From: an uncultured Alphaproteobacteria bacterium
Lineage (GTDB): Bacteria > Pseudomonadota > Alphaproteobacteria > RF32 > CAG-239
NCBI GenBank assembly: GCA_944393715.1
Contig: CALYBB010000011.1
Location: forward strand, 1-48,421
Length of the DNA stretch: 48,421 nucleotides
Direction: 5' to 3'
Shown in pieces: positions 1 to 8,365 of this stretch. Numbering within the stretch: position 1 is the stretch's first letter; every line of letters begins with the position of its first letter. The translations under genes were made by a program, and so were the position numbers. The notes below the pieces were generated by a model. That model worked only from the letters and a program-made list of their open reading frames with translations. It did not search any database and was not told the DNA's origin.

Positions 1-1310
1 TTGGCAAAATAGTCGGCAAAAGCCTCTTTGGTGGTAATATCGGTACGGATATTGGCATTGAGTCTTTCTTTGGCTTTGGCAAACATGGCGGCTTGAATAT
101 CCTCAAGATATTTGCCGGCATTGGCGACAAATTCATCACGGTTGACAATTTGTTTGCCTTCGGGCGTATTGATATAAATACGCTGTTTCAGCATCAGATT
201 GTTGCCGTCGACGTCGCGTTTGCCGACCTCAAGAATAATCGGCGCGCCTTTGCGGGTCCATTCCCAGAATTTGTCGACCGAAGATTTGTCACGCTTGTCG
301 CATTTGATACGTATTTTCTCACCAAACGGCATTTGTTTGGCTAAATCAGCCTGCAAAGCTTTGATATAAGCCATGACGGCCTCGGTGTCATCGGGGTTTT
401 TGATGACCGGAACGATCACCACCTGATAAGGCGCAACCGCCGGCGGGGTAACCATACCCTCGTCATCGGCATGGGTCATAATCAGGCCGCCGATAAGGCG
501 GGTTGAAACGCCCCAGGAGGTTGTATAGGCATATTCTTGTTGGTTGTTTTTGTTAACAAAGGCAATATTGGCCGCTTTGGCAAAATTTTGGCCTAAAAAA
601 TGCGATGTGCCGGCCTGCAGGGCTTTGCCGTCCTGCATCATAGCTTCAACACAATAGGTATCGACGGCGCCGGGGAATTTATCGTATTCCGGTTTGCGGC
701 CGACGATAACCGGCATGGCCAGAGTTTCTTCACACAGCCGGCGATAGGCCTCCAGAGCCCATTCGGTTTCTTTGAGGGCTTCTTCGGCCGTCGAATGAGC
801 GGTGTGGCCTTCCTGCCACAAAAACTCACGGGTGCGCAAAAACAGGCGCGGGCGCATTTCCCAGCGGACGACATTGGCCCATTGGTTGACCAAAACCGGC
901 AGGTCACGGTATGATTTGACCCATTTGGAAAAAGAATCGGCAATAATCGCCTCGGAGGTCGGGCGGACGATCAAAGGTTCGTCGAGCTCGGAAGAGGGGG
1001 ATAATTTGCCGTTTTCCATGGCCAGACGCGAGTGGGTTACGACGGCCATCTCTTTGGCAAAACCGTCGACGTGCTCGGCCTCTTTTTGGAAGAAAGAAAG
1101 CGGAATAAACATCGGAAAATAGCAGTTTTCGTGGTCGGTGGCTTTAATCTGAGCGTCAAAAGTGTCGCGAATACGCTCCCAGATGCCGTAGCCCCACGGT
1201 TTGATAACCATACATCCCGGCGAGGATGAGTTTTCGGCCATGTCGGCCTCGGCGATAACGCATTGATACCATTCGGGGTAATTGTCTTTTCTTAATTTTT
1301 TAATCGTCAT
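1..1310 (-). CDS. proS: Prolyl-tRNA synthetase, archaeal/eukaryotic (type 3) form, 3'-truncated by window edge
   Basis: Class II aminoacyl-tRNA synthetase charging tRNA-Pro with proline in the cytoplasm. The minus strand reads open from ATG at 1310 to the window edge, giving about 436 residues without the C-terminus. The N-terminus (EWYQCVIAEADMAE, then GCMVIKPWGYGIWE) and the segment HVDGFAKEMAVVTHS are typical of the eukaryote/archaea-like ProRS. Class II motif 2 appears as RWEMRPRLFLRTREF and is followed by QEGHTAH. The start is supported by AAGGAAT about 6 bases upstream. An anticodon-binding domain begins near residue 290 (PYQVVIVPVIKN). Most alphaproteobacteria carry the bacterial-type enzyme, so this form suggests replacement by transfer; that is inference from motifs, not a tree. 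The family call is secure. Confidence 0.93.
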   Translation of the reverse strand, partial: MTIKKLRKDNYPEWYQCVIAEADMAENSSSPGCMVIKPWGYGIWERIRDTFDAQIKATDHENCYFPMFIPLSFFQKEAEHVDGFAKEMAVVTHSRLAMENGKLSPSSELDEPLIVRPTSEAIIADSFSKWVKSYRDLPVLVNQWANVVRWEMRPRLFLRTREFLWQEGHTAHSTAEEALKETEWALEAYRRLCEETLAMPVIVGRKPEYDKFPGAVDTYCVEAMMQDGKALQAGTSHFLGQNFAKAANIAFVNKNNQQEYAYTTSWGVSTRLIGGLIMTHADDEGMVTPPAVAPYQVVIVPVIKNPDDTEAVMAYIKALQADLAKQMPFGEKIRIKCDKRDKSSVDKFWEWTRKGAPIILEVGKRDVDGNNLMLKQRIYINTPEGKQIVNRDEFVANAGKYLEDIQAAMFAKAKERLNANIRTDITTKEAFADYFA

Positions 1311-1439
1311 AATGTTTATTCCTTTTCTTCATAACGTAATGAAATGTCCGCGCCCCCAATGGCGCAGACAGCGGGCAGATTATAACATAATATTTTGTTT
1401 TGTGAAGAGTTTTCTGAATGGGAATCAGCGACTGACAAG

Positions 1440-1469
1440 TTGTGTATCTTCATGAATGTTTGCTAAAAT
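1440..1469 (+). promoter_or_regulatory. Possible promoter of the cold-shock gene
   Basis: TTGTGT (1440-1445) and TAAAAT (1464-1469) are 18 bases apart upstream of the cold-shock gene. This would give a leader of about 100 bases. Long leaders are common for cold-shock genes, but the match is only moderate and another promoter in 1311-1580 is possible. Confidence 0.3.
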
Positions 1470-1580
1470 ATGTCTTGCCAAGAGAGAAATACTGTATTAA
1501 AGTTTAATCTGTGACGTAAGGGTCATGAGGCTTGACAAAAGGCCTTGTTATCAACCTGTTTAGTATGAGGATTATTCGAG

Positions 1581-1814
1581 ATGGCAACAGGAACAGTTAA
1601 ATGGTTTAACAAGAAAAAAGGCTATGGTTTTATTACGCCGGATGAGGGCGGAAATGACGTGTTTGTTCATATTACGGCGGTTAAGGCTGCCGGATTGTAC
1701 ACGCTGCAGGAAGGCGCCAAAGTCAGTTATGAACTGACAACGGAGAGAGAAAAAACTGTTGCCGGCGATTTGAAACTGCTGGAAGAAAAAGCCGAAGCAG
1801 ATACTGAGGCTTAG
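1581..1814 (+). CDS. Cold-shock domain protein (CspA family)
   Basis: A 77-residue single-domain OB-fold nucleic-acid-binding protein, expected to act as a cytoplasmic RNA chaperone. RNP1 is at residues 13-18 (KGYGFI) and RNP2 at 27-31 (VFVHI). The opening [12 protein letters not shown] is classic for the family. The last ten or so residues form an acidic tail ([10 protein letters not shown]) beyond the usual domain. It stands alone between divergent proS and a shared convergent terminator. The leader of up to about 100 bases may carry temperature-dependent control, but I cannot show this. Csp paralogues are hard to tell apart, so no letter is given. Confidence 0.95.
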   Translation: MATGTVKWFNKKKGYGFITPDEGGNDVFVHITAVKAAGLYTLQEGAKVSYELTTEREKTVAGDLKLLEEKAEADTEA

Positions 1815-1843
1815 TCAATCGCCTGTCTCGTTTAGACTTTGAC

Positions 1844-1875
1844 AAAACCCCGCCGGTGATAAAGGCGGGGTTTTT
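1844..1875. terminator. Bidirectional rho-independent terminator
   Basis: An 11-bp stem (AAAACCCCGCC / GGCGGGGTTTT) with a 9-base loop ends in a T-run on the plus strand and a shorter T-run on the minus strand. It lies between the converging cold-shock and rubrerythrin genes and can serve both. Confidence 0.85.
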
Positions 1876-1896
1876 CTTGTGTTTGCGATTTGAGCT

Positions 1897-2436
1897 TTAG
1901 AATTGTTCCTGCAGCTCAAAGAAATAAGCCTGCGGATGGTCGCATACCGGACATTTTTCCGGCGCAAATGGCGATTCGACGCGGTGTCCGCAGTTGGCGC
2001 ATTCCCAGATAACTTTGGTCGGGCGGTTGAATATTTTGCCCTCAGCCAAAGATTTCAGCAAAGCCTGATAACGTTCTTCGTGGCCTTTTTCGATTTTGCC
2101 GACCTGCTCAAACAAAAAGGCAATTTTGTCAAAACCTTCTTCTTTGGCTTCTTTGGCCATACGGGCATACATGTCTGTCCACTCATAATTTTCGCCGGCC
2201 GCTGCATCTTTTAAGTTTTCAAGAGTGGAGGGAACCTCACCGCCGTGCAACAGCTTGAACCAGATTTTGGCGTGCTCTTTTTCGTTGTTGGCGGTTTGCT
2301 CAAATTTGTCGGCAATGATGTTGTAGCCTTCTTTTTTGGCCTTGGAAGCATAGTAGGTGTATTTGTTGCGGGCTTGTGATTCGCCGGCAAAGGCTTCCAT
2401 TAAGTTTTTTTCGGTTTTTGAACCTTTGAGTTCCAT
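1897..2436 (-). CDS. rbr: Rubrerythrin
   Basis: A 179-residue non-heme iron peroxidase that reduces hydrogen peroxide to water in anaerobes and microaerophiles. The N-terminal ferritin-like four-helix domain has Glu19 and an ExxH at 52-55, with a second E-K-G-H further on, as expected of a diiron site. The C-terminal rubredoxin-like domain has CxxC at 146-149 and CxxC at 162-165 to bind one iron. Length and domain order match classical rubrerythrin. The gene follows perR by 20 bases on the same strand, so the two are probably co-transcribed and derepressed by peroxide. It ends at the bidirectional terminator. Confidence 0.97.
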   Translation of the reverse strand: MELKGSKTEKNLMEAFAGESQARNKYTYYASKAKKEGYNIIADKFEQTANNEKEHAKIWFKLLHGGEVPSTLENLKDAAAGENYEWTDMYARMAKEAKEEGFDKIAFLFEQVGKIEKGHEERYQALLKSLAEGKIFNRPTKVIWECANCGHRVESPFAPEKCPVCDHPQAYFFELQEQF

Positions 2437-2456
2437 AATTTTCTCCTTTTCAGATA

Positions 2457-2819
2457 TCAGTTAGTTTTATGTTTGAGGCAGTTTGGGCAAACTCCGCGCA
2501 AAAAAATGTCAGCGCCTTCAACTGCCAGACCGGTTTGCTCTGCCAGCCGTTGTTCGATATCGGTGGCAATATCGCTGTCGATATCCATGACCGCGGCGCA
2601 TTCGGAGCAAATAAAATGATAATGCTTTGTCAGATTATGGTCAAAGCGAGCAACGTTGTCAAGATGTTCCAGCTTGCGGATAAAACCGTTTTCGGCCAGC
2701 TGGTTTAAGTTGCGATAAACCGTGGCCAGACTGATGGAAGAGTCTTTTTGCCGGACAAGGGCAAAAAGTGTTTCTGCCGTCGGGTGGCAGGGATTTTGCC
2801 GCAAAGTTTCCAGTATCAA
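2457..2819 (-). CDS. perR: Peroxide-responsive repressor, PerR/Fur family
   Basis: Fur-superfamily metal-dependent repressor with an N-terminal winged helix (ending [16 protein letters not shown]), a central metal site ([14 protein letters not shown]) and a C-terminal CPNC pair. Two CxxC pairs for structural zinc are present. The context of rubrerythrin, a flavodiiron protein and an exact PerR box argues for PerR rather than Fur. The start is odd. The TTG at 2819 gives 120 residues but cuts inside a typical element: the frame stays open upstream and reads W-K-Y-S-K-Q-R-E before it, as PerR proteins usually begin. No ATG, GTG or TTG lies there; an ATC at 2846 follows AGGATAA. The true start may be this rare codon (129 residues). 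Confidence 0.88.
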   Translation of the reverse strand: MILETLRQNPCHPTAETLFALVRQKDSSISLATVYRNLNQLAENGFIRKLEHLDNVARFDHNLTKHYHFICSECAAVMDIDSDIATDIEQRLAEQTGLAVEGADIFLRGVCPNCLKHKTN

Positions 2820-2865
2820 TTCACGTTGTTTTGAGTATTTCCAGATATTATCCTGTTGATAAAAG

Positions 2866-2880
2866 TTATAATGATTATAA
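2866..2880. promoter_or_regulatory. PerR box (operator)
   Basis: TTATAATGATTATAA is a perfect 7-1-7 palindrome and matches the Bacillus PerR-box consensus TTATAATNATTATAA at every defined position. It lies between divergent perR and the flavodiiron gene, close upstream of perR. It is likely to control perR-rbr and possibly the flavodiiron gene as well. Confidence 0.8.
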
Positions 2881-2902
2881 TGTTTAATAAAAATATTTTA
2901 TC

Positions 2903-2930
2903 TTGTCAATCAAAATAAAAAGTTTATGTT
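2903..2930 (+). promoter_or_regulatory. Probable promoter of the flavodiiron gene
   Basis: TTGTCA (2903-2908) and TATGTT (2925-2930) are 16 bases apart, 38 bases before the ATG. On the other strand a TTGACA (2909-2904) overlaps the same site and could be a back-to-back -35 for perR. The PerR box lies on the perR side, upstream of this promoter. Confidence 0.4.
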
Positions 2931-2967
2931 AATGCATAGTTTAATTCTTTTTTAGGAGTAGAGCAAA

Positions 2968-4146
2968 ATGAAAGCGGTTGAGATTAAAAAAGACGTTTAT
3001 TGGGTCGGCGCTAAGGACTGGAATTTGCGAGAGTTTCATGGTTATAACACGCCGGACGGCTCGACTTATAACAGTTATCTGATTATGGATGACAAAATTA
3101 CGCTGGTGGACGGTGTTAAAGGTTATATGACGGCGGAACAATTGGCGCGGGTGCGTTCAATCGTTGATTTCGGCAAAATCAGTTATGTGGTGGTCAATCA
3201 TGTGGAGCAGGATCATTCCGGCAGTATTCCCGAGATTATGAAACTGGCACCGCAGGCGGTGATTATTACCAATTCGGCCGGAAAAATGGCTCTGGAAGCG
3301 CATTTTGACACAACCGGCTGGCAATATCAAATCATCAAGACCGGTGATGTGGTTAATATCGGCAAACGCAATTTGAGCTTTTTGACCACGCCGATGTTGC
3401 ATTGGCCGGATTCAATGATGACCTACGTTGCCGAGGATAAATTGCTGTTGCCCAACGACGGCTTCGGCCAGCATTTGTGCGTTGAGGCGCTGTTTGTCAA
3501 AGATTATCCGAACGATTTGGTGGTCAAAGCTGCCAAAAGCTATTATGCCAATATTTTGCTGCCTTACGGTTCGCAAGCAGAGAAAGCTCTGGCCTCGGCC
3601 GGTGAAATGAAGCTGGATATTGATATGATTGCGCCGTCACACGGGTTAATTTGGTCGGGCAAAGACGAAGTGGCGCAGATCTTGGGACTATATGATATCT
3701 GGGCACAAGGCAAAAACGTTCGCAAAGCGGTTGTTGTGTACGACACGATGTGGGGCGCAACGGCCAAACTGGCGGAGGTGGCGATGGCCGAATTTCAGGA
3801 TGCCGGTATTCCGGTTGTTAAATATAACCTCGGTGTTACGCATATTTCCGATGTGATGACCGATGTTTTGGATGCCGAATATGTTTTGGTCGGGACACCG
3901 ACACTGAATAATCAAATCTTTCCGCGGGTGGCGGCGTTTTTGACCTATATGAAAGGTCTTGCGCCAAAGGGAAAGAAAGGACTGGCTTTTGGTTCCTACG
4001 GCTGGCGGCCTGGGGTTGTTAAAGAGGTCAAACAAGTGATGGATGATCTCGGTTGGCAAACGGCAGAAGCTTTTGAAGAAAAGTATACGCCAAAATCGGA
4101 TGTTTTGAATCAGTTTGCGGAAAAGGTTAAAGTTTTTATTGGTTGA
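2968..4146 (+). CDS. fprA: Flavodiiron protein (FprA type), oxygen/NO reductase
   Basis: A 392-residue cytoplasmic enzyme that reduces O2 to water (or NO to N2O) with electrons from rubredoxin-like donors or F420. The N-terminal metallo-beta-lactamase domain has the diiron motif H78-x-E80-x-D82-H83 and later ligands in LHWPDS and SHGLIW. A flavodoxin domain starts near residue 255 (VVVYDTMWGATAKLAE) and binds FMN. There is no C-terminal rubredoxin extension, so this is a class A enzyme. AGGAG lies just before the ATG. It is divergent from perR-rbr across a PerR box, which points to oxygen defence. O2 versus NO preference cannot be told from sequence. Confidence 0.94.
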   Translation: MKAVEIKKDVYWVGAKDWNLREFHGYNTPDGSTYNSYLIMDDKITLVDGVKGYMTAEQLARVRSIVDFGKISYVVVNHVEQDHSGSIPEIMKLAPQAVIITNSAGKMALEAHFDTTGWQYQIIKTGDVVNIGKRNLSFLTTPMLHWPDSMMTYVAEDKLLLPNDGFGQHLCVEALFVKDYPNDLVVKAAKSYYANILLPYGSQAEKALASAGEMKLDIDMIAPSHGLIWSGKDEVAQILGLYDIWAQGKNVRKAVVVYDTMWGATAKLAEVAMAEFQDAGIPVVKYNLGVTHISDVMTDVLDAEYVLVGTPTLNNQIFPRVAAFLTYMKGLAPKGKKGLAFGSYGWRPGVVKEVKQVMDDLGWQTAEAFEEKYTPKSDVLNQFAEKVKVFIG

Positions 4147-4163
4147 GATATGTGAAAAGTTTG

Positions 4164-4195
4164 GCAAGGTCTTGAAAAACAGACCTTGCTTTTTT
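4164..4195 (+). terminator. Rho-independent terminator after the flavodiiron gene
   Basis: Nine-bp stem GCAAGGTCT / AGACCTTGC with an 8-base loop, followed by six T. It lies 17 bases after the flavodiiron stop codon. Confidence 0.9.
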
Positions 4196-4214
4196 GTTTG
4201 GTTTTAAGTATAAG
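4186..4214 (+). promoter_or_regulatory. Probable kdsA promoter
   Basis: TTGCTT (4186-4191) and TATAAG (4209-4214) are 17 bases apart. The -35 overlaps the descending arm and T-run of the preceding terminator. It would drive kdsA-recO-parC with a leader of about 30 bases. Confidence 0.4.
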
Positions 4215-4250
4215 TATTGTCAGACGTAGGATTTTACAGGAGAGCTTTGT

Positions 4251-5099
4251 ATGGAACAAAAAACGATTGCCGTAGGGAAAATTAAAATAGCGAATACTCT
4301 TCCTTTTGTGCTTGTTTGCGGCCCGTGTCAGATTGAGAGCAAGCAACATGCCATAGATATTTGCGGTGCCATGCGCGAAATTACTAAAGAGCTGGATATT
4401 CCCTATATCTTTAAAGCTTCGTTTGACAAAGCCAACCGGTCATCAATCAACGGTGCACGCGGTATCGGGCTGGAAAAGGGCATGGAAACTTTTGACGAGA
4501 TTAAGAGACTTTATGACAATATTCCGGTTGTTACCGATGTGCATGAACCTTGGCAATGCGCCGAAGTGGCCAAGCATGTTGATATGTTGCAGATTCCGGC
4601 GTTTTTGTGCCGGCAAACTGATTTGGTGGTGGCCGCAGCGAAGACCGGAAAAGTTGTTAATATCAAGAAGGGGCAATTTTTGGCGCCGGAAGATATGAAA
4701 AATGCGGTGCAAAAGTGTCTTGATGCCGGAAATTCGCAAGTTTGTTTGACCGAACGTGGCGTTTCGTTTGGTTATCATGCGTTGGTGGTTGATATGACGG
4801 GGTTTTCCGTCATGGCCAAGACAACCGGATGTCCGGTTATTTTTGATTGTACCCATTCGGTGCAAAAACCCGGTGGTTTGGGAACTTCGACCGGCGGCAA
4901 TCGGGAGTTGGCTCCGGTATTGGCTCGGGCTGCAATTGCTGCCGGAATCGGAGGATTGTTCGCCGAAACACATGAAAATCCGGACAAGGCTTTGTCTGAT
5001 GGCCCAAATACCATAGCGCTTAAAGATATGAAACCGATGCTGACGTATTTGAAAAAATATGATTTACTTACCAAAGGTTTTGTTCATGACTATGTTTAG
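4251..5099 (+). CDS. kdsA: 3-deoxy-D-manno-octulosonate 8-phosphate synthase, metal-dependent type
   Basis: Condenses phosphoenolpyruvate with arabinose 5-phosphate to make KDO-8-phosphate for LPS inner core, so the cell should have a Gram-negative outer membrane. The 282-residue TIM barrel carries FKASFDKANRSSI, TDVHEPW, PAFLCRQTDLV and FDCTHSVQKPGG. Cys26 (CGPCQIES) sits where E. coli KdsA has the Asn of its metal-free class, and the His, Glu and Asp of the other metal positions are also present (CTHS, FAETHENP, SDGPN). This places it in the metal-dependent class. GGAGAG precedes the ATG. It begins a run with recO (3-base gap) and parC. Confidence 0.96.
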   Translation: MEQKTIAVGKIKIANTLPFVLVCGPCQIESKQHAIDICGAMREITKELDIPYIFKASFDKANRSSINGARGIGLEKGMETFDEIKRLYDNIPVVTDVHEPWQCAEVAKHVDMLQIPAFLCRQTDLVVAAAKTGKVVNIKKGQFLAPEDMKNAVQKCLDAGNSQVCLTERGVSFGYHALVVDMTGFSVMAKTTGCPVIFDCTHSVQKPGGLGTSTGGNRELAPVLARAAIAAGIGGLFAETHENPDKALSDGPNTIALKDMKPMLTYLKKYDLLTKGFVHDYV

Positions 5100-5102
5100 G
5101 CT

Positions 5103-5822
5103 ATGAAATTTGTTGATGAAGGGTATATTATCCGCTGTCGCAGACATGGTGAGAATTCGCTGATTTTGACTGTTTTGTGTAAAGAAAACGGCAAGGTTTG
5201 CGGGTATGTGCGTTCTGGGTTAAGTAAAAAAAATCTGGCGGTGTTTCAGCTTGGAAATAAAGTCAGGATTGATGCGTGGTCGCGTGTTGATGACAACATG
5301 CTGTCGCTTAAAATCGAGCTTATTACGCCGGATGCGGTTAATTTTTTGAATGATGTCAATAAACTTCGGGTGTTGTCATGTTTTTGTGCATTGTGTGATC
5401 GGTGTTTGCCAGAACTGCAGCCGTTGGACAGATTTTATTGGTTTGCCGAAAGTTTTGTTAATCTTATAGGCGAAGATAACTGGATAGGTCATTATTGTTT
5501 CTTTGAATTTTATTTGCTTGATTTCTTGGGAATAGGATTGGATTTGAGCAAATGTTCGGTTACAGGGAAAGTTGAAAATTTGGCTTTTGTATCGCCTAAG
5601 ACCGGTCGAGCCGTTTGTCAGGAGGTGGGGAGGCCGTATCAAGACAGGTTGTTTTTGTTTCCGCACTTTATTGTGGCTCAAGATTATTCCCCAAAACCAT
5701 CAGAGATGGCTGAATTGTTGAAGATGACAGAATTTTTCCTCAATAAAAATTTTTTTGCAATTCATAACTTGAAATTTCCGGAATGCCGTGTTAATTTGGC
5801 AGAAATTATCGAGAAATCATAG
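5103..5822 (+). CDS. recO: DNA repair protein RecO
   Basis: Recombination mediator that works with RecR to load RecA onto SSB-coated gaps. The 239-residue protein opens with the family signature [19 protein letters not shown] and an N-terminal OB fold ([17 protein letters not shown]), followed by a helical C-terminal domain. Length is typical. It starts 3 bases after kdsA and ends 8 bases before parC, so all three are likely one transcript. Alphaproteobacteria often keep recO close to parC, which supports the lineage inference. Confidence 0.92.
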   Translation: MKFVDEGYIIRCRRHGENSLILTVLCKENGKVCGYVRSGLSKKNLAVFQLGNKVRIDAWSRVDDNMLSLKIELITPDAVNFLNDVNKLRVLSCFCALCDRCLPELQPLDRFYWFAESFVNLIGEDNWIGHYCFFEFYLLDFLGIGLDLSKCSVTGKVENLAFVSPKTGRAVCQEVGRPYQDRLFLFPHFIVAQDYSPKPSEMAELLKMTEFFLNKNFFAIHNLKFPECRVNLAEIIEKS

Positions 5823-5830
5823 GAATATCA

Positions 5831-8053
5831 ATGGCTGAAACAGAAGAAAAAATAAAAAACGTGGCCTTGGCCGAGGAATTAAGCAGCCGCTATCTTTCGT
5901 ATGCTATGTCGACGATTGTGTCGCGGTCGCTGCCGGATGTGCGTGATGGCTTAAAACCCGTGCATCGTCGGCTTTTATATGCTATGCGCCAGCTGCATTT
6001 GGATCCGAAATCGGGGTTTAAGAAATGTGCACGCGTGGTTGGCGATGTCATTGGTAAATATCATCCCCACGGCGACAGCGCGGTTTATGGCGCCATGTGT
6101 CGTTTGGCACAAGATTTTTCGGTGCGGTATCCACTGGTGGATGGGCAAGGTAATTTTGGCAATATTGACGGCGACAGTCCGGCGGCAATGCGCTATACCG
6201 AAGCTCGGCTGACCGAGTTCGCTATGGCATTGATGGAAGGTTTGAATGAGGATGCGGTTGATTTCAGAGATACATATGACGGCGAGGAACAAGAACCGGT
6301 CGTTATGCCTGCAGCGGTGCCAAATTTGCTGTGCAATGGGTCAAGCGGTATTGCCGTCGGTATGGCAACCAATATTCCGCCGCATAATTTGGCCGAGATA
6401 TGTGATGCATTGCTGTTGATGATTGAAAGACCCGATGCGACGATTGAAAGTTTGGTGCGCAGAATCAAAGGTCCCGATTTTCCGACTGGAGGCGTTATTG
6501 TTGATAAATTTTCATCGATTTTGGATGCTTATACCACCGGAAAAGGCAATTTTCGTATTCGTGCCAAGTGGCAGAAAGAAGATATCGGCATGGGACAATA
6601 TCAGATTGTGGTTACCGAAATTCCGTATCAGGTTGTTAAGTCCAAGCTGATAGAAAAGATTGCGTTGTTGCTTCAAGAGAAAAAATTGCCATTACTGAAT
6701 GATGTCAGAGATGAATCGGCGCAGGATGTCAGGATTGTGTTGGAGCCGAAAAACCGTAATGTCGATGCTAATATGCTGATGGAGTTGTTGTTTAAAAACA
6801 CCGAATTAGAAGCAAAATTCAACATGAATATGAATGTGTTGGATTCTGACGGTGTGCCGCGGGTTATGAGTATCGCCGAGGTTTTGCGCGAATTTTTGAA
6901 TCATCGACTAAGGGTGTTGGAACGGCGTTCCGGATATCGGCTGATGAAAATAGTTAATCGGTTGGAAATTTTGTCCGGTTATTTGATTGCCTATCTTAAT
7001 GTTGATGAGATTATCCGCATTATTCGCGAAGAAGACGAGCCTAAAGCCAAGATGATGGCGGCTTTTTCATTGACTGATGTGCAGGCCGAATCAATTTTGA
7101 ATATGAAACTTAGGAATTTGCGTAAACTTGAGGAAGCGGAGATTAAGCGCGAATTTGAAGAATTGATGACTGAAAAAAATGAACTTGATGCTTTATTGGC
7201 CGATGAGAGTTTGCGTTGGCAGCGGGTCGCCGAAGAAATAAAGATTATCAGAGAAAAATTTGGTAAAAAGACGGCTTTGGGACGGCGGCGAACCGATTTT
7301 GCGGAAATTGATGTCGATAATATTGATATTGCCGTCGAGGCATTGGTTGAAAAAGAGCCGATAACGGTTATTTTGTCGGAGAAGGGATGGATCCGCTGTA
7401 TGAAGGGGCATGCTTCCTTATCTGAGGCGTTTAAGTTTAAGGATGATGATCGGTTATTGAAAGCCATTCATGCTCAGACGACGGATAAAATCGTGTTGTT
7501 TGATACGGCGGGAAAATTCTTTAATATCAATGCACGTGATATTCCTTCGGGGCGTGGGTTTGGGCAGCCGTTGAGGTTGATGATTGATTTGGGGAATAAT
7601 GATAATATTACCGAGATGTTTGTATTTGAACCCAAGGCTTGTTATTTGATTGCCTCAGACAAAGGTTATGGCTTTATTGTTGATGAAAATCATCTGATTG
7701 CGCAGACGCGCCAAGGCCGCAAGATTATGAATCTGATTGAAGGCGAAAAAACTATGTTTTGCAAGAAAATATGCGGTGATATGGTGGCGATGATCGGTGA
7801 TAATCGTAAAATTTTGGTCTTCAAGCTTGAGGAGATTCCGACAATTGCCCGTGGCCGCGGGGTTTGTTTGCAGAAGTATAAGGACGGCGGACTCAGCGAT
7901 ATTCAAATATTTAACGAAACTGAAGGTTTTAGCTATAATCGTGCCGGAGGAATCAGTGTTGAAAAGGATTTGATGACATGGTTGGGGCACCGCGCTCAGG
8001 TTGGTAAACTGGCGCCTTTCGGTTTTGCGAAAAATAACAAATTTTTGAAATAA
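5831..8053 (+). CDS. parC: DNA topoisomerase IV subunit A
   Basis: Type IIA topoisomerase breakage-rejoining subunit that decatenates daughter chromosomes with ParE. The 740-residue chain has the helix-turn-helix and active-site region [26 protein letters not shown] near residue 79, and the catalytic pair Arg121-Tyr122 ([10 protein letters not shown]). The C-terminal part has ParC-type beta-propeller blades (for example [12 protein letters not shown] and [15 protein letters not shown]). GyrA would have a fuller GyrA-box propeller and greater length, so ParC is preferred. No parE lies in the window. Confidence 0.96.
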   Translation: MAETEEKIKNVALAEELSSRYLSYAMSTIVSRSLPDVRDGLKPVHRRLLYAMRQLHLDPKSGFKKCARVVGDVIGKYHPHGDSAVYGAMCRLAQDFSVRYPLVDGQGNFGNIDGDSPAAMRYTEARLTEFAMALMEGLNEDAVDFRDTYDGEEQEPVVMPAAVPNLLCNGSSGIAVGMATNIPPHNLAEICDALLLMIERPDATIESLVRRIKGPDFPTGGVIVDKFSSILDAYTTGKGNFRIRAKWQKEDIGMGQYQIVVTEIPYQVVKSKLIEKIALLLQEKKLPLLNDVRDESAQDVRIVLEPKNRNVDANMLMELLFKNTELEAKFNMNMNVLDSDGVPRVMSIAEVLREFLNHRLRVLERRSGYRLMKIVNRLEILSGYLIAYLNVDEIIRIIREEDEPKAKMMAAFSLTDVQAESILNMKLRNLRKLEEAEIKREFEELMTEKNELDALLADESLRWQRVAEEIKIIREKFGKKTALGRRRTDFAEIDVDNIDIAVEALVEKEPITVILSEKGWIRCMKGHASLSEAFKFKDDDRLLKAIHAQTTDKIVLFDTAGKFFNINARDIPSGRGFGQPLRLMIDLGNNDNITEMFVFEPKACYLIASDKGYGFIVDENHLIAQTRQGRKIMNLIEGEKTMFCKKICGDMVAMIGDNRKILVFKLEEIPTIARGRGVCLQKYKDGGLSDIQIFNETEGFSYNRAGGISVEKDLMTWLGHRAQVGKLAPFGFAKNNKFLK

Positions 8054-8059
8054 TGATTG

Positions 8060-8239
8060 ATGGCAGAGGTTTTGTTTGAATATGTCCGGATGGGGACATC
8101 CGTGAAGGTTACGGCGATTGAGCCGGAAACAGGAACAGAGGCGGTTGTGGTTGTTCCGGCGGATTTGCCTGAAGTGCAGATGCGCGCAAGAGCAATGCAG
8201 AAATTATTATATGTTTTGAAAAAAAAGGCGGAAAGTTAA
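8060..8239 (+). CDS. Small conserved-looking protein, unknown function
   Basis: A 59-residue ORF starting six bases after the parC stop. A TTG codon 3 bases upstream would add one residue. It reads as a beta-rich N-half (VLFEYVRMGTSVKVTAIEPETGTEAVVVVP) followed by a basic helix (MRARAMQKLLYVLKKKAES). It resembles short uncharacterised alphaproteobacterial proteins with the pattern E-x-x-R-x-G-x-x-V-x-V-T-A-x-D/E-x-x-T-G-x-E. That is recalled, not searched. Position and codon use suggest a real gene co-transcribed with parC. No function can be assigned. Confidence 0.65.
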   Translation: MAEVLFEYVRMGTSVKVTAIEPETGTEAVVVVPADLPEVQMRARAMQKLLYVLKKKAES

Positions 8240-8365
8240 ATATTCCTTGTGGATAAACAGAGGCTTTCGGCCGATTGTGTTTCCAATTTTAAAATTTGTG
8301 CTTATAATGCTTTCGAGGCTTAAAGTTTAAGCTTTGGGGAATTATCTTTATGGGGAATATATCAG

